From assembly GCA_900544095.1 (NCBI GenBank), contig UQTV01000006.1:1-64000 (forward strand): a stretch of DNA of 64,000 nucleotides, written 5' to 3'. Shown here piece after piece: positions 8,291 to 17,322 of the stretch (its first letter is position 1; every line of letters begins with the position of its first letter). The stretch is from an uncultured Collinsella sp. (GTDB taxonomy: Bacteria > Actinomycetota > Coriobacteriia > Coriobacteriales > Coriobacteriaceae). The translations under genes were made by a program, and so were the position numbers. The notes under the pieces are model-generated. The model saw only the letters and a list, made by a program, of their open reading frames with translations. It had not been told where the DNA came from and did not search any database.

Positions 8291-8553
8291 TAGGCGATCT
8301 CGGCGCGAGCGGCCTCGATAGCGCGCGTAAGCTGATCGGCGCAAGAGGTCTTTTTCATACCGCAGGTATTACCGGCGAGAACCTCGATGACGCGATCGGC
8401 AGGAGCACCCTCGACTAACTTGGAGATTGCCTTGAGATTGCCGTCACAGCCGCCGGTAAACTCAACGCCCAGCACCTTGCTGCCATCGTCAGAGAGATTG
8501 AGGTGAATATTGCGAGAGCATACACCCTGCGGCTTGTAGTCAAAACTAATCAT
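8290..8553 (-). CDS. TSCPD-domain protein (TIGR03905-like)
   Basis: This 87-residue protein has the pattern of the small TSCPD-domain family: GVCSRNIHLNLSDDG, VEFTGGCDGNLKAI, GNTCGMKKTSCADQL. Its conserved cysteines (TGGC, TCG, TSC) suggest metal binding. Similar domains occur at the end of class II ribonucleotide reductases, but the free-standing form has no established role. It is coupled to the downstream Tat lipoprotein through an overlapping stop and start. Confidence 0.82.
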   Translation of the reverse strand: MISFDYKPQGVCSRNIHLNLSDDGSKVLGVEFTGGCDGNLKAISKLVEGAPADRVIEVLAGNTCGMKKTSCADQLTRAIEAARAEIA

Positions 8554-8666
8554 TGAGATCCCCTCTCAGAAAGAAATTTCAGACGTCTATTATCCCCGCC
8601 TGAGCCGACTTATGATCGCAAGCACCGATTCAACATCCAACGATGCGTGGACTCGTGGGGGCAAGA

Positions 8667-10466
8667 TTAGCAGTCCGCACCCTGTGCGTGGACCGTGCGC
8701 TTCTCCCGATACATATTGTGGTCGGCGGCACGATATACATCGGCCAGCGTATTTCCAGCCGTCTCGACGGTCGCCACGCCAATCGATGCGCTGACCGTCA
8801 GGGCCTCATCGCTTACCGCGGCAAGACCGAGACGAAGATCCTGTTCCAGCCCGAGCGCAGACTCGTTGTCAGTATGGGGGCAAACCAGCAAAAACTCGTC
8901 GCCGCCAAGGCGCATCGGCAGATAATCCGCACCAGCCACCCGCCGCAGCACGGACGCCGTCCGTCGCAGCAGTTCATCCCCCATCTCGTGACCATAGATG
9001 TCGTTGGTCCGCTTGAGATAATTGCAGTCCAACATAATCACGCTCACGGGCAAGTCCTCGTTTACCAGGCTATCTCCGCGCGATTCAAGATAGTTGCGGT
9101 TGCGAAGCCCCGTCAGTTTATCTTGGTATGACAGCTCCTCGGCATGCTTGACCATCGATATGTTGTGCGTCGCCACGACGACCGACTCCAGCCGGCCTTG
9201 CTCATCGCGATGCTGGGGGACAACCTGTAGCGAGTACCAAGCGCCTCGACAATCTCGCACCTCGGCAGCCAAGTACGGTACGCCCTCCATACGTTCACGA
9301 AGAGTGCTTATATCTACGAGCCCCACGACCGCTTCGCGGCTTTCGGGGCTCACGATATCCCGGCAGACCGTGTCCATAAAGTCATATGCCTCGCTGTGCT
9401 CGGCAAATATCTTCGCTATCGCCGGCGACATATTGATCCCCTCGATCTCGAGGGTGTCGAGATGCAAAAGGAAGGTCGAATCGTAGATGGCGCTTATGGC
9501 ATTGATAATGCCGAGCTGTTTATCCTTTTCGACCAAATTGCGGTGGTTAACGATATTTCGAGCCAACAGCACCACGACCCAAAACGCAAGGCTCACCAAG
9601 ACGCCAGCAGCGACAAATGAAATCCTGTCAGACATGACCTCAGATTTGGGATATAGCGCAAACAGGCGGTAGTCCTTATATGCCGCACGCACGGCATACC
9701 ATTCGTCTCCTCGATATTCGATGCGCGTCAGGCCGTCGTCTTTCCACTCAACTCCTACGCTGGTGAGGAGTCGGGCGAGCGACACGTCAGCATCGGCACT
9801 GTTGGATGAGACAATCTCCGCATCCTCCATAACAAGCACCGTGGGACCCTGGTGGAAGGTACTGTTCGAAAGCACGTCGGCTATGGCATATGAATAGTCG
9901 TCCGCCGTATCGGAAACAAGTGAGCGGTATGCCAGGGCAACGCCGTCGCCATACGGAACAGCACAGACGGCAAAAACGACACCACGGCGCTCATCGACAG
10001 TTGAGTAGGTCACTTTGGAACCTTGATACATCGATGCGACCGGCGAACAGGCCAACTCATCTCGCCACAACATAAGCGGATCGCGACCATCGATGTCGTA
10101 GTGGGCAACCATATGGCCATCGGAGTCCATGACCATCAGCCCCGAAAGGTTCTCGGCATGGACAAATCGCTCGATAAGATCGTCGTTAACCTCAACGCGA
10201 TCAGAGGACAGGAACGTCGCAAACGATTCGACCGCGGCGAGCAAATCGTGCGTCGCCTCGGTTTTTCTCCCCTGTTCGTAGCGGTCATATTTTTCGCAAG
10301 CGTTCTCCAAAAACACCATGGTTTCTTGGCCAAACCCAAGCGTTTTTTCGAGGCAGCGATGGGTTCCAACCGTATACAACAGGCCTAACAAGACGGCGCT
10401 GACAATAACGCTGGCAGCTATGACGTTCAGAGTCTTTCGACTCAAGCGGTGCTCATCAGTTGTCAT
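8667..10466 (-). CDS. Membrane-bound diguanylate cyclase (GGDEF)
   Basis: The layout is a helix near residues 13-31, a long extracytoplasmic sensor of about 240 residues, a second helix near 283-305, a PAS-like region (residues 320-440) and a C-terminal GGDEF domain. The active motif RLGGDEF is intact near residue 521, with DKLTGLRNRNYLE and the MLDCNYLKRTND metal site before it, so cyclic di-GMP synthesis is likely. I see no RxxD inhibition site at the usual spacing. Its ATG overlaps the stop of the upstream solute-binding gene (ATGA), so the two are coupled and may form one signalling unit. Confidence 0.9.
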   Translation of the reverse strand: MTTDEHRLSRKTLNVIAASVIVSAVLLGLLYTVGTHRCLEKTLGFGQETMVFLENACEKYDRYEQGRKTEATHDLLAAVESFATFLSSDRVEVNDDLIERFVHAENLSGLMVMDSDGHMVAHYDIDGRDPLMLWRDELACSPVASMYQGSKVTYSTVDERRGVVFAVCAVPYGDGVALAYRSLVSDTADDYSYAIADVLSNSTFHQGPTVLVMEDAEIVSSNSADADVSLARLLTSVGVEWKDDGLTRIEYRGDEWYAVRAAYKDYRLFALYPKSEVMSDRISFVAAGVLVSLAFWVVVLLARNIVNHRNLVEKDKQLGIINAISAIYDSTFLLHLDTLEIEGINMSPAIAKIFAEHSEAYDFMDTVCRDIVSPESREAVVGLVDISTLRERMEGVPYLAAEVRDCRGAWYSLQVVPQHRDEQGRLESVVVATHNISMVKHAEELSYQDKLTGLRNRNYLESRGDSLVNEDLPVSVIMLDCNYLKRTNDIYGHEMGDELLRRTASVLRRVAGADYLPMRLGGDEFLLVCPHTDNESALGLEQDLRLGLAAVSDEALTVSASIGVATVETAGNTLADVYRAADHNMYREKRTVHAQGADC

Positions 10467-11299
10467 GAATTTCCTCCTTGCCCGCCCGTCGTCGCTCCTG
10501 TCTTGTAATTGCCCACAATACGGTCAATCGTGCCATCTCGATCCATGTCGAACAGCGCGGTATTGAGATCCTTTACGACCGATCCTTCATAGCTGTCATC
10601 AAACGCGACGCCCAGGTCAACCGTCATAACATTGTCGGCAAACACACGGTAAACGCCGGGATACTGAGCAACGAGTCGGTCAAGCGACTGGACATCCGCC
10701 ATCCAGCAGTCAACGTACCCTTTGACTAGAGCGGCTTTGCAGAGTTCGGCAGAGCCATATGATTTGATTTGAACGTCCGACGAGACCCCCAGATCCCCCG
10801 CAAGCAATCGGCGTTCACTCACCGAACCCGCAATCACCGCAATGGTCTTACTTCCATCGAGACGTGCCAAGGACTTGATGCCACTCGTTTTCTTGGCGGC
10901 AACCGAGACCGTCACGGTTAGATACGGCTCGGTCCAGTAATACTTATCCTCGCGATAACAGGGAGAATAGTCACACCACAGGCAATCGATATCACCGTTT
11001 TTGAGCAGCCGGTCGCGATCGTTCCAGTCAATATCGACAAACTGTGGCTTGAGCCCCGCACGCTTGCAGGCCTCGCGGGCGATGTCGATATCGATACCGG
11101 CGTAATCACCCGTGGTATCGACATACACATAGGGGTCGTTATCCGTAACGCCGATTTTGAGCACCGGGAGATCTCTATCGGCTTCATTCGAGGAGGAAGA
11201 ACTGCTTCGAACGGTATACGTCAGGGCGCCCGCACAGACGGCAACAAGGAGTATGAGCGTAAACGAGACGATGGTGGCCCGCTTGATGCGTCTGGGCAC
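10463..11299 (-). CDS. Membrane-anchored solute-binding protein (SBP_bac_3)
   Basis: After one hydrophobic anchor and a Ser-rich linker comes a domain of the amino-acid-binding family: LKIGVTDNDPYVYVD, GIDIDIAREACKRAGL, DIDCLWCDYSP, and a second lobe with IAVIAGSVSERRLL and DCWMADVQSLDRL. No permease genes are near, and the next gene is a coupled diguanylate cyclase, so it probably acts as a receptor. I chose the GTG at 11299 (AAAGGGGG just upstream). In-frame ATGs at 11335 and 11353 lack ribosome sites, and a longer start would enter the purB terminator. Confidence 0.82.
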   Translation of the reverse strand: MPRRIKRATIVSFTLILLVAVCAGALTYTVRSSSSSSNEADRDLPVLKIGVTDNDPYVYVDTTGDYAGIDIDIAREACKRAGLKPQFVDIDWNDRDRLLKNGDIDCLWCDYSPCYREDKYYWTEPYLTVTVSVAAKKTSGIKSLARLDGSKTIAVIAGSVSERRLLAGDLGVSSDVQIKSYGSAELCKAALVKGYVDCWMADVQSLDRLVAQYPGVYRVFADNVMTVDLGVAFDDSYEGSVVKDLNTALFDMDRDGTIDRIVGNYKTGATTGGQGGNS

Positions 11300-11363
11300 G
11301 TGCCCCCTTTCATCGAAACAGCAGTCGGAGTTCATTTTATTACCCGGGCGCATATGCGACAGT

Positions 11364-11399
11364 AAAAAAAGCGCCTCGCCCAAGACGGGCAAGGCGCCA
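11364..11399 (-). terminator. Terminator of purB
   Basis: On the minus strand, GGCGCCTTGCCC, a short loop and GGGCGAGGCGC are followed by seven T. It lies between purB and the solute-binding gene. Confidence 0.9.
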
Positions 11400-11440
11400 A
11401 AGGTTGAAATGCATCCGCAAGCGGTCGAATTAGGTTAACT

Positions 11441-12787
11441 CTACTCGAAGTTCAGCTGCTCCAGGCGATCGAAGACCGTATCGATGCGGGTGAGGAAGTC
11501 CCACGGATCAAAAATCTCGTCGAGCTTCTCCTGGCTGACGGTGCAGCGCGGATCGGCCTCGAGACGCTCCTTAAAGGTGGGGCCAGAGACACAATCCTGC
11601 ACCTCGTGCCAGGTGGCCATGGCGTTCTCCTGCACAATGGCGTACGCATCCTCGCGGGTGATACCCGTATCGACGAGGGCAAGCAGGACCTTGGAGGAGA
11701 AGATGAGGCCGCGGGTCTTGTTGAGATTGGCCATCATGCGGGCCGGATACAGCTGCAGGCCGTCGATAACGCGAATGAGGCACTGGAACATATGGTCAAG
11801 CGCGATGAAGCTATCGGCCTGGGCGACACGCTCGGCGGAAGAGTGCGAAATGTCGCGCTCGTGCCACAGGGCGACGTTGTCGAAGGCGACCTGGGCGTTG
11901 GACTTCACGACGCGCGACAGACCGCAGACCTTCTCCATGGTGATGGGGTTGCGCTTGTGCGGCATGGCGGAGCTGCCCTTTTGGCCCTTGCGGAAGGGCT
12001 CCTCGGCCTCGAGTGTATCGGTCTTCTGCAGGTTGCGGACCTCGGTCGCGATGCGCTCGCAGGTGGCCGCTGTAGTGGCAAGCACGCCGGCAAGATAGGC
12101 GTGGTGATCGCGGCTGATGACCTGCGTGGACAGCGGGTCGTGAACCAGACCCAGGTGCTCACAGACGTACTCCTCGACGAACGGCTCGATGGAGCTGTAG
12201 GTGCCGACGGCACCGGAGATGGCACCGAAGGCAACGTTCTTGCGAGCATCCTCAAGACGATCAAGGTCGCGCTTGAGTTCCCATGCCCAAGAGCCAAACT
12301 TCATGCCGAAGGTCATCGGCTCGGCATGGATGCCATGGGTGCGTCCGGCGCAGAGCGTATTGCGCTCCTCGAAGGCGCGGCGCTTGCAGATCACGCCGAG
12401 CTTCTTGACGTCCTCGATAATCAGGTCACACGCCTGAGTAAGCTGATAGCACAGAGCAGTATCACCCAGGTCGGAGCTGGTCATACCGTAGTGAACCCAG
12501 CGACTAGGCTTGGGCTCGCCCTCGGGAACATCGGCGTCGATATATTCCTTCATGTTGGTCAGGAAGGCGATGACATCGTGGCGCGTGACCTCCTCGATCT
12601 CATCGACCTTCGCCTTCTCAAAGTTGGCATGGTCGCGGATCCACTGGGCTTCGTCTTTAGAAATGCCGATCTTGCCGAGCTCCGCCTGGGCCTCGCAGGC
12701 CAGAACCTCGATCTCCTGCCAAATGGCATACTTGTTCTCGAGGGAGAAAATATGTCCCATCTCCGGGCGGGTATAGCGATCGATCAT
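11441..12787 (-). CDS. purB: Adenylosuccinate lyase
   Basis: This belongs to the fumarase/aspartase superfamily and splits SAICAR and adenylosuccinate, releasing fumarate. The family signature is intact (GSSAMPHKRNPITME), as are YTRPEMGHIFS at the start, HYGMTSSDLGDTA and GRTHGIHAEPMTFG with the catalytic His region. The ATG at 12787 follows AAAGGAG at ideal spacing; an in-frame start 14 codons upstream does not. It is transcribed alone, with its own terminator. Confidence 0.96.
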   Translation of the reverse strand: MIDRYTRPEMGHIFSLENKYAIWQEIEVLACEAQAELGKIGISKDEAQWIRDHANFEKAKVDEIEEVTRHDVIAFLTNMKEYIDADVPEGEPKPSRWVHYGMTSSDLGDTALCYQLTQACDLIIEDVKKLGVICKRRAFEERNTLCAGRTHGIHAEPMTFGMKFGSWAWELKRDLDRLEDARKNVAFGAISGAVGTYSSIEPFVEEYVCEHLGLVHDPLSTQVISRDHHAYLAGVLATTAATCERIATEVRNLQKTDTLEAEEPFRKGQKGSSAMPHKRNPITMEKVCGLSRVVKSNAQVAFDNVALWHERDISHSSAERVAQADSFIALDHMFQCLIRVIDGLQLYPARMMANLNKTRGLIFSSKVLLALVDTGITREDAYAIVQENAMATWHEVQDCVSGPTFKERLEADPRCTVSQEKLDEIFDPWDFLTRIDTVFDRLEQLNFE

Positions 12788-12889
12788 AGCGGCTCCTTTT
12801 TGGTTATTGGCACGTTGGTCGTAACTCAACCATTGTACCGTGCGCGGGTGCGAGTATGGGCAGCAGGCATTAACCTAACATTTTGGAAT

Positions 12890-13211
12890 TGGAGCGGGCA
12901 TGGGGACATCCGCGTATTTGCTTCGCAAATCCGCACCGGCTGCGATCGATCTCCTCGGATTCACGGAGACGATGGGGAAGACTTTGTTGAATTGGCCGTC
13001 CCAAGGTCTCCCGCGCTCGATGGAGCGGGCAACGGGACGTCCGCGTATTTGCTTCGCAAATCCGCACCGGCTACGGTCGCCTATCGGCGACCTTGCCTGC
13101 TCGCTATAAACGCTTCGCGTTTATTTAACGCTCGCACCCTGTCGGGTTCGAGTCCCGGCACTTTATTGAAAAAGGCACAGTAACGAAACGTTACCGTGCC
13201 TGAAATTCGAA
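12890..13211 (-). repeat. tRNA-Gly tail elements (two tandem copies)
   Basis: Positions 13021-13038 repeat the last 18 nt of the tRNA-Gly gene (13212-13229) exactly; 12890-12907 is a further copy with two mismatches. Both lead into the same hairpin sequence (GTATTTGCTTCGCAAATCCG). The complete copy adds GGTCGCC/GGCGACC and ATAAACGC/GCGTTTAT hairpins, then a T-arm-like CGGGTTCGAGTCCCG at 13143-13157 facing opposite to the tRNA, then the terminator. The 12908-13020 copy lacks the last parts. I see no gene in this stretch. Confidence 0.75.
13169..13200 (-). terminator. Terminator of tRNA-Gly
   Basis: On the minus strand GGCACGGTAACG, loop TTT and CGTTACTGTGCC are followed by TTTTT, about 12 nt past the tRNA CCA. 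Confidence 0.85.
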
Positions 13212-13286
13212 TGGAGCGGGCAACGGGACTCGAACCCGCGAGTGTCAGCTTGGGAAGCTGATGCCTTACCACTTGGCGATGCCCGC
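13212..13286 (-). tRNA. tRNA-Gly (CCC)
   Basis: The gene has acceptor GCGGGCA/TGCCCGC, anticodon stem TCAGC/GCTGA with loop TTCCCAA (anticodon CCC), T-arm GCGGGTTCGAGTCCCGT, discriminator T and an encoded CCA. Confidence 0.95.
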
Positions 13287-13583
13287 ATATGTAGGGGATA
13301 GTATAACGCGGTTGTCTTGTTCGATACAAGGGTGGCGATGCTTGTTTTAGCTGTGGAGATTCGTTTGAAAATCGCGTCAATTGTGGAAACGAGGACCTTT
13401 GACTTCCTGTTCACCTTATCTTCTACCTGCGCTTTTGCTTGATTGTTGTATTTGAGCTCAATTTGTCAGGAATTGGGCAAGCTTTTGGTCAGGCTCCGGT
13501 ACTTACCCGCATGAACCTCGGGGGTAGCCTCATCCTACGCGTCGCAGCCTCCCCGTGCGGCGCACGAGGGATAAGGAGCAGCC
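13287..13583. other. Intergenic leader of the adhesin gene
   Basis: This 297-base gap separates the divergent tRNA-Gly and adhesin genes and presumably holds both promoters. A TTGACT near 13399 is a possible -35, but no good -10 follows at proper spacing. GGAG lies five bases before the adhesin ATG. I see no small gene. Confidence 0.4.
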
Positions 13584-16500
13584 ATGTCCAACGCACCCAC
13601 GCACTCTGTCCACAGCGCAATCGCAACAGGTCCGCTGCTCCTGCTCCTCTTCCTGCTTTTCGGCTGCCTGGCACCGGGAGCCGCATTTGCCGTCGATGGC
13701 TACGACCAGCTCGGCTTCCGCACTATCAGCGATGATTGTGGGCCCTTCTTTATCGGCAAGTATGAAGCTCAAGACGCCTCGATTGCCTACTGCATGAACC
13801 AGGAGCGTCCCGGCCCCACCAAGCCGGGCGGCCCATGGCTCAACTTTGATCAAGGCTGGGTGTGGCTCGACGACGAGTTCGCAGCAATCGTTTGTCACGG
13901 ATATCCTACCGCCACGTCGTTTGGCGGTTACCATCTTTCACCCGATCGCGCCCGCGCCGCCACCCAGCTTGCCGTATGGATGCTCAACGGCACTACCCAT
14001 GTCGACGGCACCTACTCCTACACGACCGCTCAGGGCAAAACCAAGAGCGGGCACTTTACCGCCGACGATGAAGTCGTGGCGGCTGCGCGGTGGCTCCACG
14101 ACAGCGCAAAATCAGGAAGCATCAAAGCCGCTCCGCACCGCGCGCGACGCTATCTAGGAACCGTATCGGGCGGCAGCAGACGTCAAGACATGCTCTATGT
14201 ACTGCCGGCGGTCTCTGTTTCCTTCCAAAAGCAGTCTGCGAACACTGTTATTACCAGCGGAAACAATACCTATCAGTTTACCGGGGCAACATTCGATGTT
14301 TTTGAGAGCGCCAGCGGCGCGCGTGTCGGCACCATCCAGATGGACAGCAACGGTCAAGCGCAGGCAGCACTTCTGCCCAACACGGCATACTACCTAGTTG
14401 AGACAACAGCGCCAGCTGGTTATATCCCCCTGCACGATCGCATTGCCTTTACCACGACGGATAACGGCGGATACGTCACCATTGATGAACAACCCGGCAC
14501 CATTACCTTGCGCATTGTAAAGCTCGACGCCGCAACGAATGCAGGCCCCCAAGTTGGGGCTTCGCTCGCAGGAGCAGAATTCGTGTGCGTATCGCAATCA
14601 ACCCCTGGATGGACACAAACTCTCAGGACCGATGAAAGCGGTCGAGCTACCCTCACCGATGTCCCCCTGGGAACCTTTACCATCTATGAATCGAAGGCGC
14701 CCGAGGGCTATTTGCCCTCCGGTGACAGTTGGTCTTACACCGTTGGAGCCGACCAACTCGGCGATTCAGGCGTGGTCGAGATCGAATCTCGCGTTTCCGA
14801 TATCCCCATTGCGTTTGACCTTGAGATTTCCAAATTCAAGGACTACGGCAATAGCGATCAATCCGGCCTGGAGCAGCCGGCAGGAGATGTTGTCTTTGAG
14901 GTTGTCAGTAACAGCTCTCAGCAGGTTGTTGGCACACTGACTACAAACATCTATGGCTTTGCCTCCACCAAAGACCAGCCCGAAGCATGGTTCGGCACAG
15001 GCAAGCGACCAGCCGGTGTCCACGGAGCCGTCCCATACGACCGCGCCGGCTACACGGTTCGTGAGGTTCCGGAAACCGTCCCCGAGGGTTTTAAACGTGC
15101 GGGGGAATGGACCGTCGAGGCCAATCAGATTTCCGACGGCGCCGAGCTTCAATATATCGTGGACAACCACGCTCTGTCGACGCATCTCCAGATTGTAAAA
15201 CGCGATGCCCAAACAGGCGCTTCTGTTCCCCTAGCCGGATTCACCTTCCAACTCCTCGACAGCAATCACAAACCTGTCTCACAAACATGCTGGTATCCAG
15301 CACATAACGTAATGGACACCTTTACGACTGACGCGACCGGCACCGTCACACTGCCCGAATCGCTCGTGCCGGGCACCTATTATGTACGCGAAACCTCGGC
15401 CAAAGAGCCCTATCTTGTCGGCGGAGAGATCGAGGTAAACATACCCGCCGATATAAACCTAACGCCCGTTGCAATCGTCTCGTATTATGACCACGCCGCG
15501 ACCGGAAACATCAGGATCGTTAAAACCGATGCCGTGGACGGCAGCAGCCTCGCGGGCGCCATCTTTGAGATCCGTGCCTCAGGTGATATCGTGCGCCCCG
15601 ACGGTAGCATTGCCGCGCTCGACGGTGAGACTGTCGCTACCGTCACGACGGATGAAACTGGAGAAGCACGCGCGGACGACCTCCCGTTGGGATCTGGCAC
15701 CGCACGCTACGAGGTCGTCGAGACTCAGGCGCCGACCGGCTTCTTACTCGACCGAACGCACCATATCGTCGACCTTACCTATGCCGACCAGAAAACACCC
15801 GTTGTGGAAGCACGGCTTAACGTATCCGACGATTACACCAAGGTTGATATCTCCAAGGTCGATGCAAGCGGAGAGCAGGAAGTGAAAGGCGCACAGCTCA
15901 CCTTATCTGGTCCCGATAAAACCGAAATAGACTCCTGGACCTCATCCGACAAGCCGCACCGCATCGAACATCTTGCACCCGGCACCTACTCGTTGCGCGA
16001 AACGATGTCTCCGCGGACCTATGACCTTGCCGAGGAGATAACGTTTGAAATAAAGGACACGGGAGAAGTCCAATCCGTCTCGATGAAGGATGCGCCCATC
16101 GAGATCAAAGGACAGGTCGACAAGCGTCAGGAGCTTGTCCAACCTATCGGGAAGGGTCTGTTGGCTAACGGCGATGGAAAAAACCGCGCCGCGATGCAAA
16201 CCAATACGGATGGGCTTTTCTCCTATACCATCGATGCTCGAAACGATTCCGCTACTTGGGTTGATGAGTTTACGATTACCGATGATCTTGAGTGCGCCAA
16301 AGACGGCACGGCGAGATTCGTCTCAATCGAAACCCCCGTCGCCATCGGCGACCTCAACGGTCTGTGCAACGTGTGGTATCGCACGACGCCGTTGGACTCG
16401 ACAGACATCGATGAGCCGGCAAACGCGACGCTTGACGATGGGCACGAAAATCCTTGGCTTGAGTCCGACGAAGTAAAAGAGAGCCTTGGTGAGGACTGTC

Positions 16501-17015
16501 GCCTCGTCGATTACGACGGCTGGCGCCTCTGGAAGGCGGATGTCCCGACCACGGAATCCACCACACTCGAGGCGAAAGAACTCGACCTTGCATCCAATAC
16601 CGTCGTAACGGGCATTCGCATTGAATACGGTGCAGTAGCCGCCGACTTTACGACTCGAAGCGATGCAGATTCCTGGACCCGCGATGATCTCAAAGATGAG
16701 CACGACGACCTTGACGATGCCAAAGCAATCCTTGGCACAGACGCTCGGAGCGCAGTCGTGCACATGCAGGCAACGTCGGCTTATACGCCCCAAACCGCAC
16801 TCACCAACAGCGCGCGCGTCGATCTTTGCCGCAACGGCGGCGGCGATAAACTTGAGTCACATGACGAGGACAGTGTCATTCAACGCTGTACCCTACCGCG
16901 GGACCTACCGTCAACAGGATCAGTTCCCATCACCGCTTGCATCACCGCGCTTCTGACGTCGGGTGCCGCAGCCCTATGGTTCGCTCGCCTTAGGTCGATC
17001 CCAAAGAACCGCTAG
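13584..17015 (+). CDS. LPXTG surface adhesin with thioester and Cna-B-like domains
   Basis: This 1143-residue protein has a signal peptide (hydrophobic near 14-36) and an N-terminal domain matching the thioester (TQXA) class: Cys70 in AYCMNQ and the TQLAVWML motif with Gln128, residues expected to form an internal Cys-Gln thioester for covalent host binding. A chain of SpaA/Cna-B-like beta-sandwich modules follows; repeated signs are FEIRASGD, YVRETSAKEPY, YEVVETQAPTGF and YSLRETMSPRTY, with E-T-x-A-P-x-G-[YF] motifs. The end is a sortase signal: LPSTG near 1108-1112, a hydrophobic stretch and basic RLRSIPKNR. No sortase gene is adjacent. Confidence 0.88.
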   Translation: MSNAPTHSVHSAIATGPLLLLLFLLFGCLAPGAAFAVDGYDQLGFRTISDDCGPFFIGKYEAQDASIAYCMNQERPGPTKPGGPWLNFDQGWVWLDDEFAAIVCHGYPTATSFGGYHLSPDRARAATQLAVWMLNGTTHVDGTYSYTTAQGKTKSGHFTADDEVVAAARWLHDSAKSGSIKAAPHRARRYLGTVSGGSRRQDMLYVLPAVSVSFQKQSANTVITSGNNTYQFTGATFDVFESASGARVGTIQMDSNGQAQAALLPNTAYYLVETTAPAGYIPLHDRIAFTTTDNGGYVTIDEQPGTITLRIVKLDAATNAGPQVGASLAGAEFVCVSQSTPGWTQTLRTDESGRATLTDVPLGTFTIYESKAPEGYLPSGDSWSYTVGADQLGDSGVVEIESRVSDIPIAFDLEISKFKDYGNSDQSGLEQPAGDVVFEVVSNSSQQVVGTLTTNIYGFASTKDQPEAWFGTGKRPAGVHGAVPYDRAGYTVREVPETVPEGFKRAGEWTVEANQISDGAELQYIVDNHALSTHLQIVKRDAQTGASVPLAGFTFQLLDSNHKPVSQTCWYPAHNVMDTFTTDATGTVTLPESLVPGTYYVRETSAKEPYLVGGEIEVNIPADINLTPVAIVSYYDHAATGNIRIVKTDAVDGSSLAGAIFEIRASGDIVRPDGSIAALDGETVATVTTDETGEARADDLPLGSGTARYEVVETQAPTGFLLDRTHHIVDLTYADQKTPVVEARLNVSDDYTKVDISKVDASGEQEVKGAQLTLSGPDKTEIDSWTSSDKPHRIEHLAPGTYSLRETMSPRTYDLAEEITFEIKDTGEVQSVSMKDAPIEIKGQVDKRQELVQPIGKGLLANGDGKNRAAMQTNTDGLFSYTIDARNDSATWVDEFTITDDLECAKDGTARFVSIETPVAIGDLNGLCNVWYRTTPLDSTDIDEPANATLDDGHENPWLESDEVKESLGEDCRLVDYDGWRLWKADVPTTESTTLEAKELDLASNTVVTGIRIEYGAVAADFTTRSDADSWTRDDLKDEHDDLDDAKAILGTDARSAVVHMQATSAYTPQTALTNSARVDLCRNGGGDKLESHDEDSVIQRCTLPRDLPSTGSVPITACITALLTSGAAALWFARLRSIPKNR

Positions 17016-17022
17016 CACGATG

Positions 17023-17061
17023 AAAAAAGCGGGCGAGCCAGTCCCCCGGCTCGCCCGCTTT
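17023..17061. terminator. Bidirectional terminator, adhesin and 17083-17301 gene
   Basis: The stem AAAGCGGGCGAGCC/GGCTCGCCCGCTTT around AGTCCCCC has an A-run on one side and T on the other, so it can serve both convergent genes. Confidence 0.85.
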
Positions 17062-17082
17062 CAATCATTTAAATCGCCGTAT

Positions 17083-17301
17083 CTACTCTGCAGACGAAGA
17101 TCCACCATCAACGACTGCCTGCTCGGACTCAGGAATCCCATCGGCACCCGTGCTCTGTTCTTGCTCCACCTCTTCGCTGATTGCGGAGGCGGGGGTCGAG
17201 CCCTTCGCGCCCACGATATAGGCGGCTCCAAACCCCAACGCAATGGCAATCAAGGTCAAAATCACGTAGACAGGCCAATGGCGCTTAATATACGAAAACA
17301 C
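17083..17301 (-). CDS. Small single-pass membrane protein
   Basis: This 72-residue protein has a short basic N-terminus (MFSYIKRHW), one membrane helix near residues 11-31 and an acidic, Ser/Glu-rich tail likely outside the cell. It lies about 20 bases after the M28-like gene on the same strand and shares its acidic, disordered style. I recognise no family. It could be a partner of the M28-like protein. Confidence 0.6.
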   Translation of the reverse strand: MFSYIKRHWPVYVILTLIAIALGFGAAYIVGAKGSTPASAISEEVEQEQSTGADGIPESEQAVVDGGSSSAE

Positions 17302-17322
17302 GTTGACTCCTTAGAGCTCCGT

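Noticed and set aside
12908..13160. CRISPR array beside tRNA-Gly
   Set aside because: The repeats are tRNA-derived with hairpins, only two uneven copies exist, and there are no uniform spacers or cas genes.
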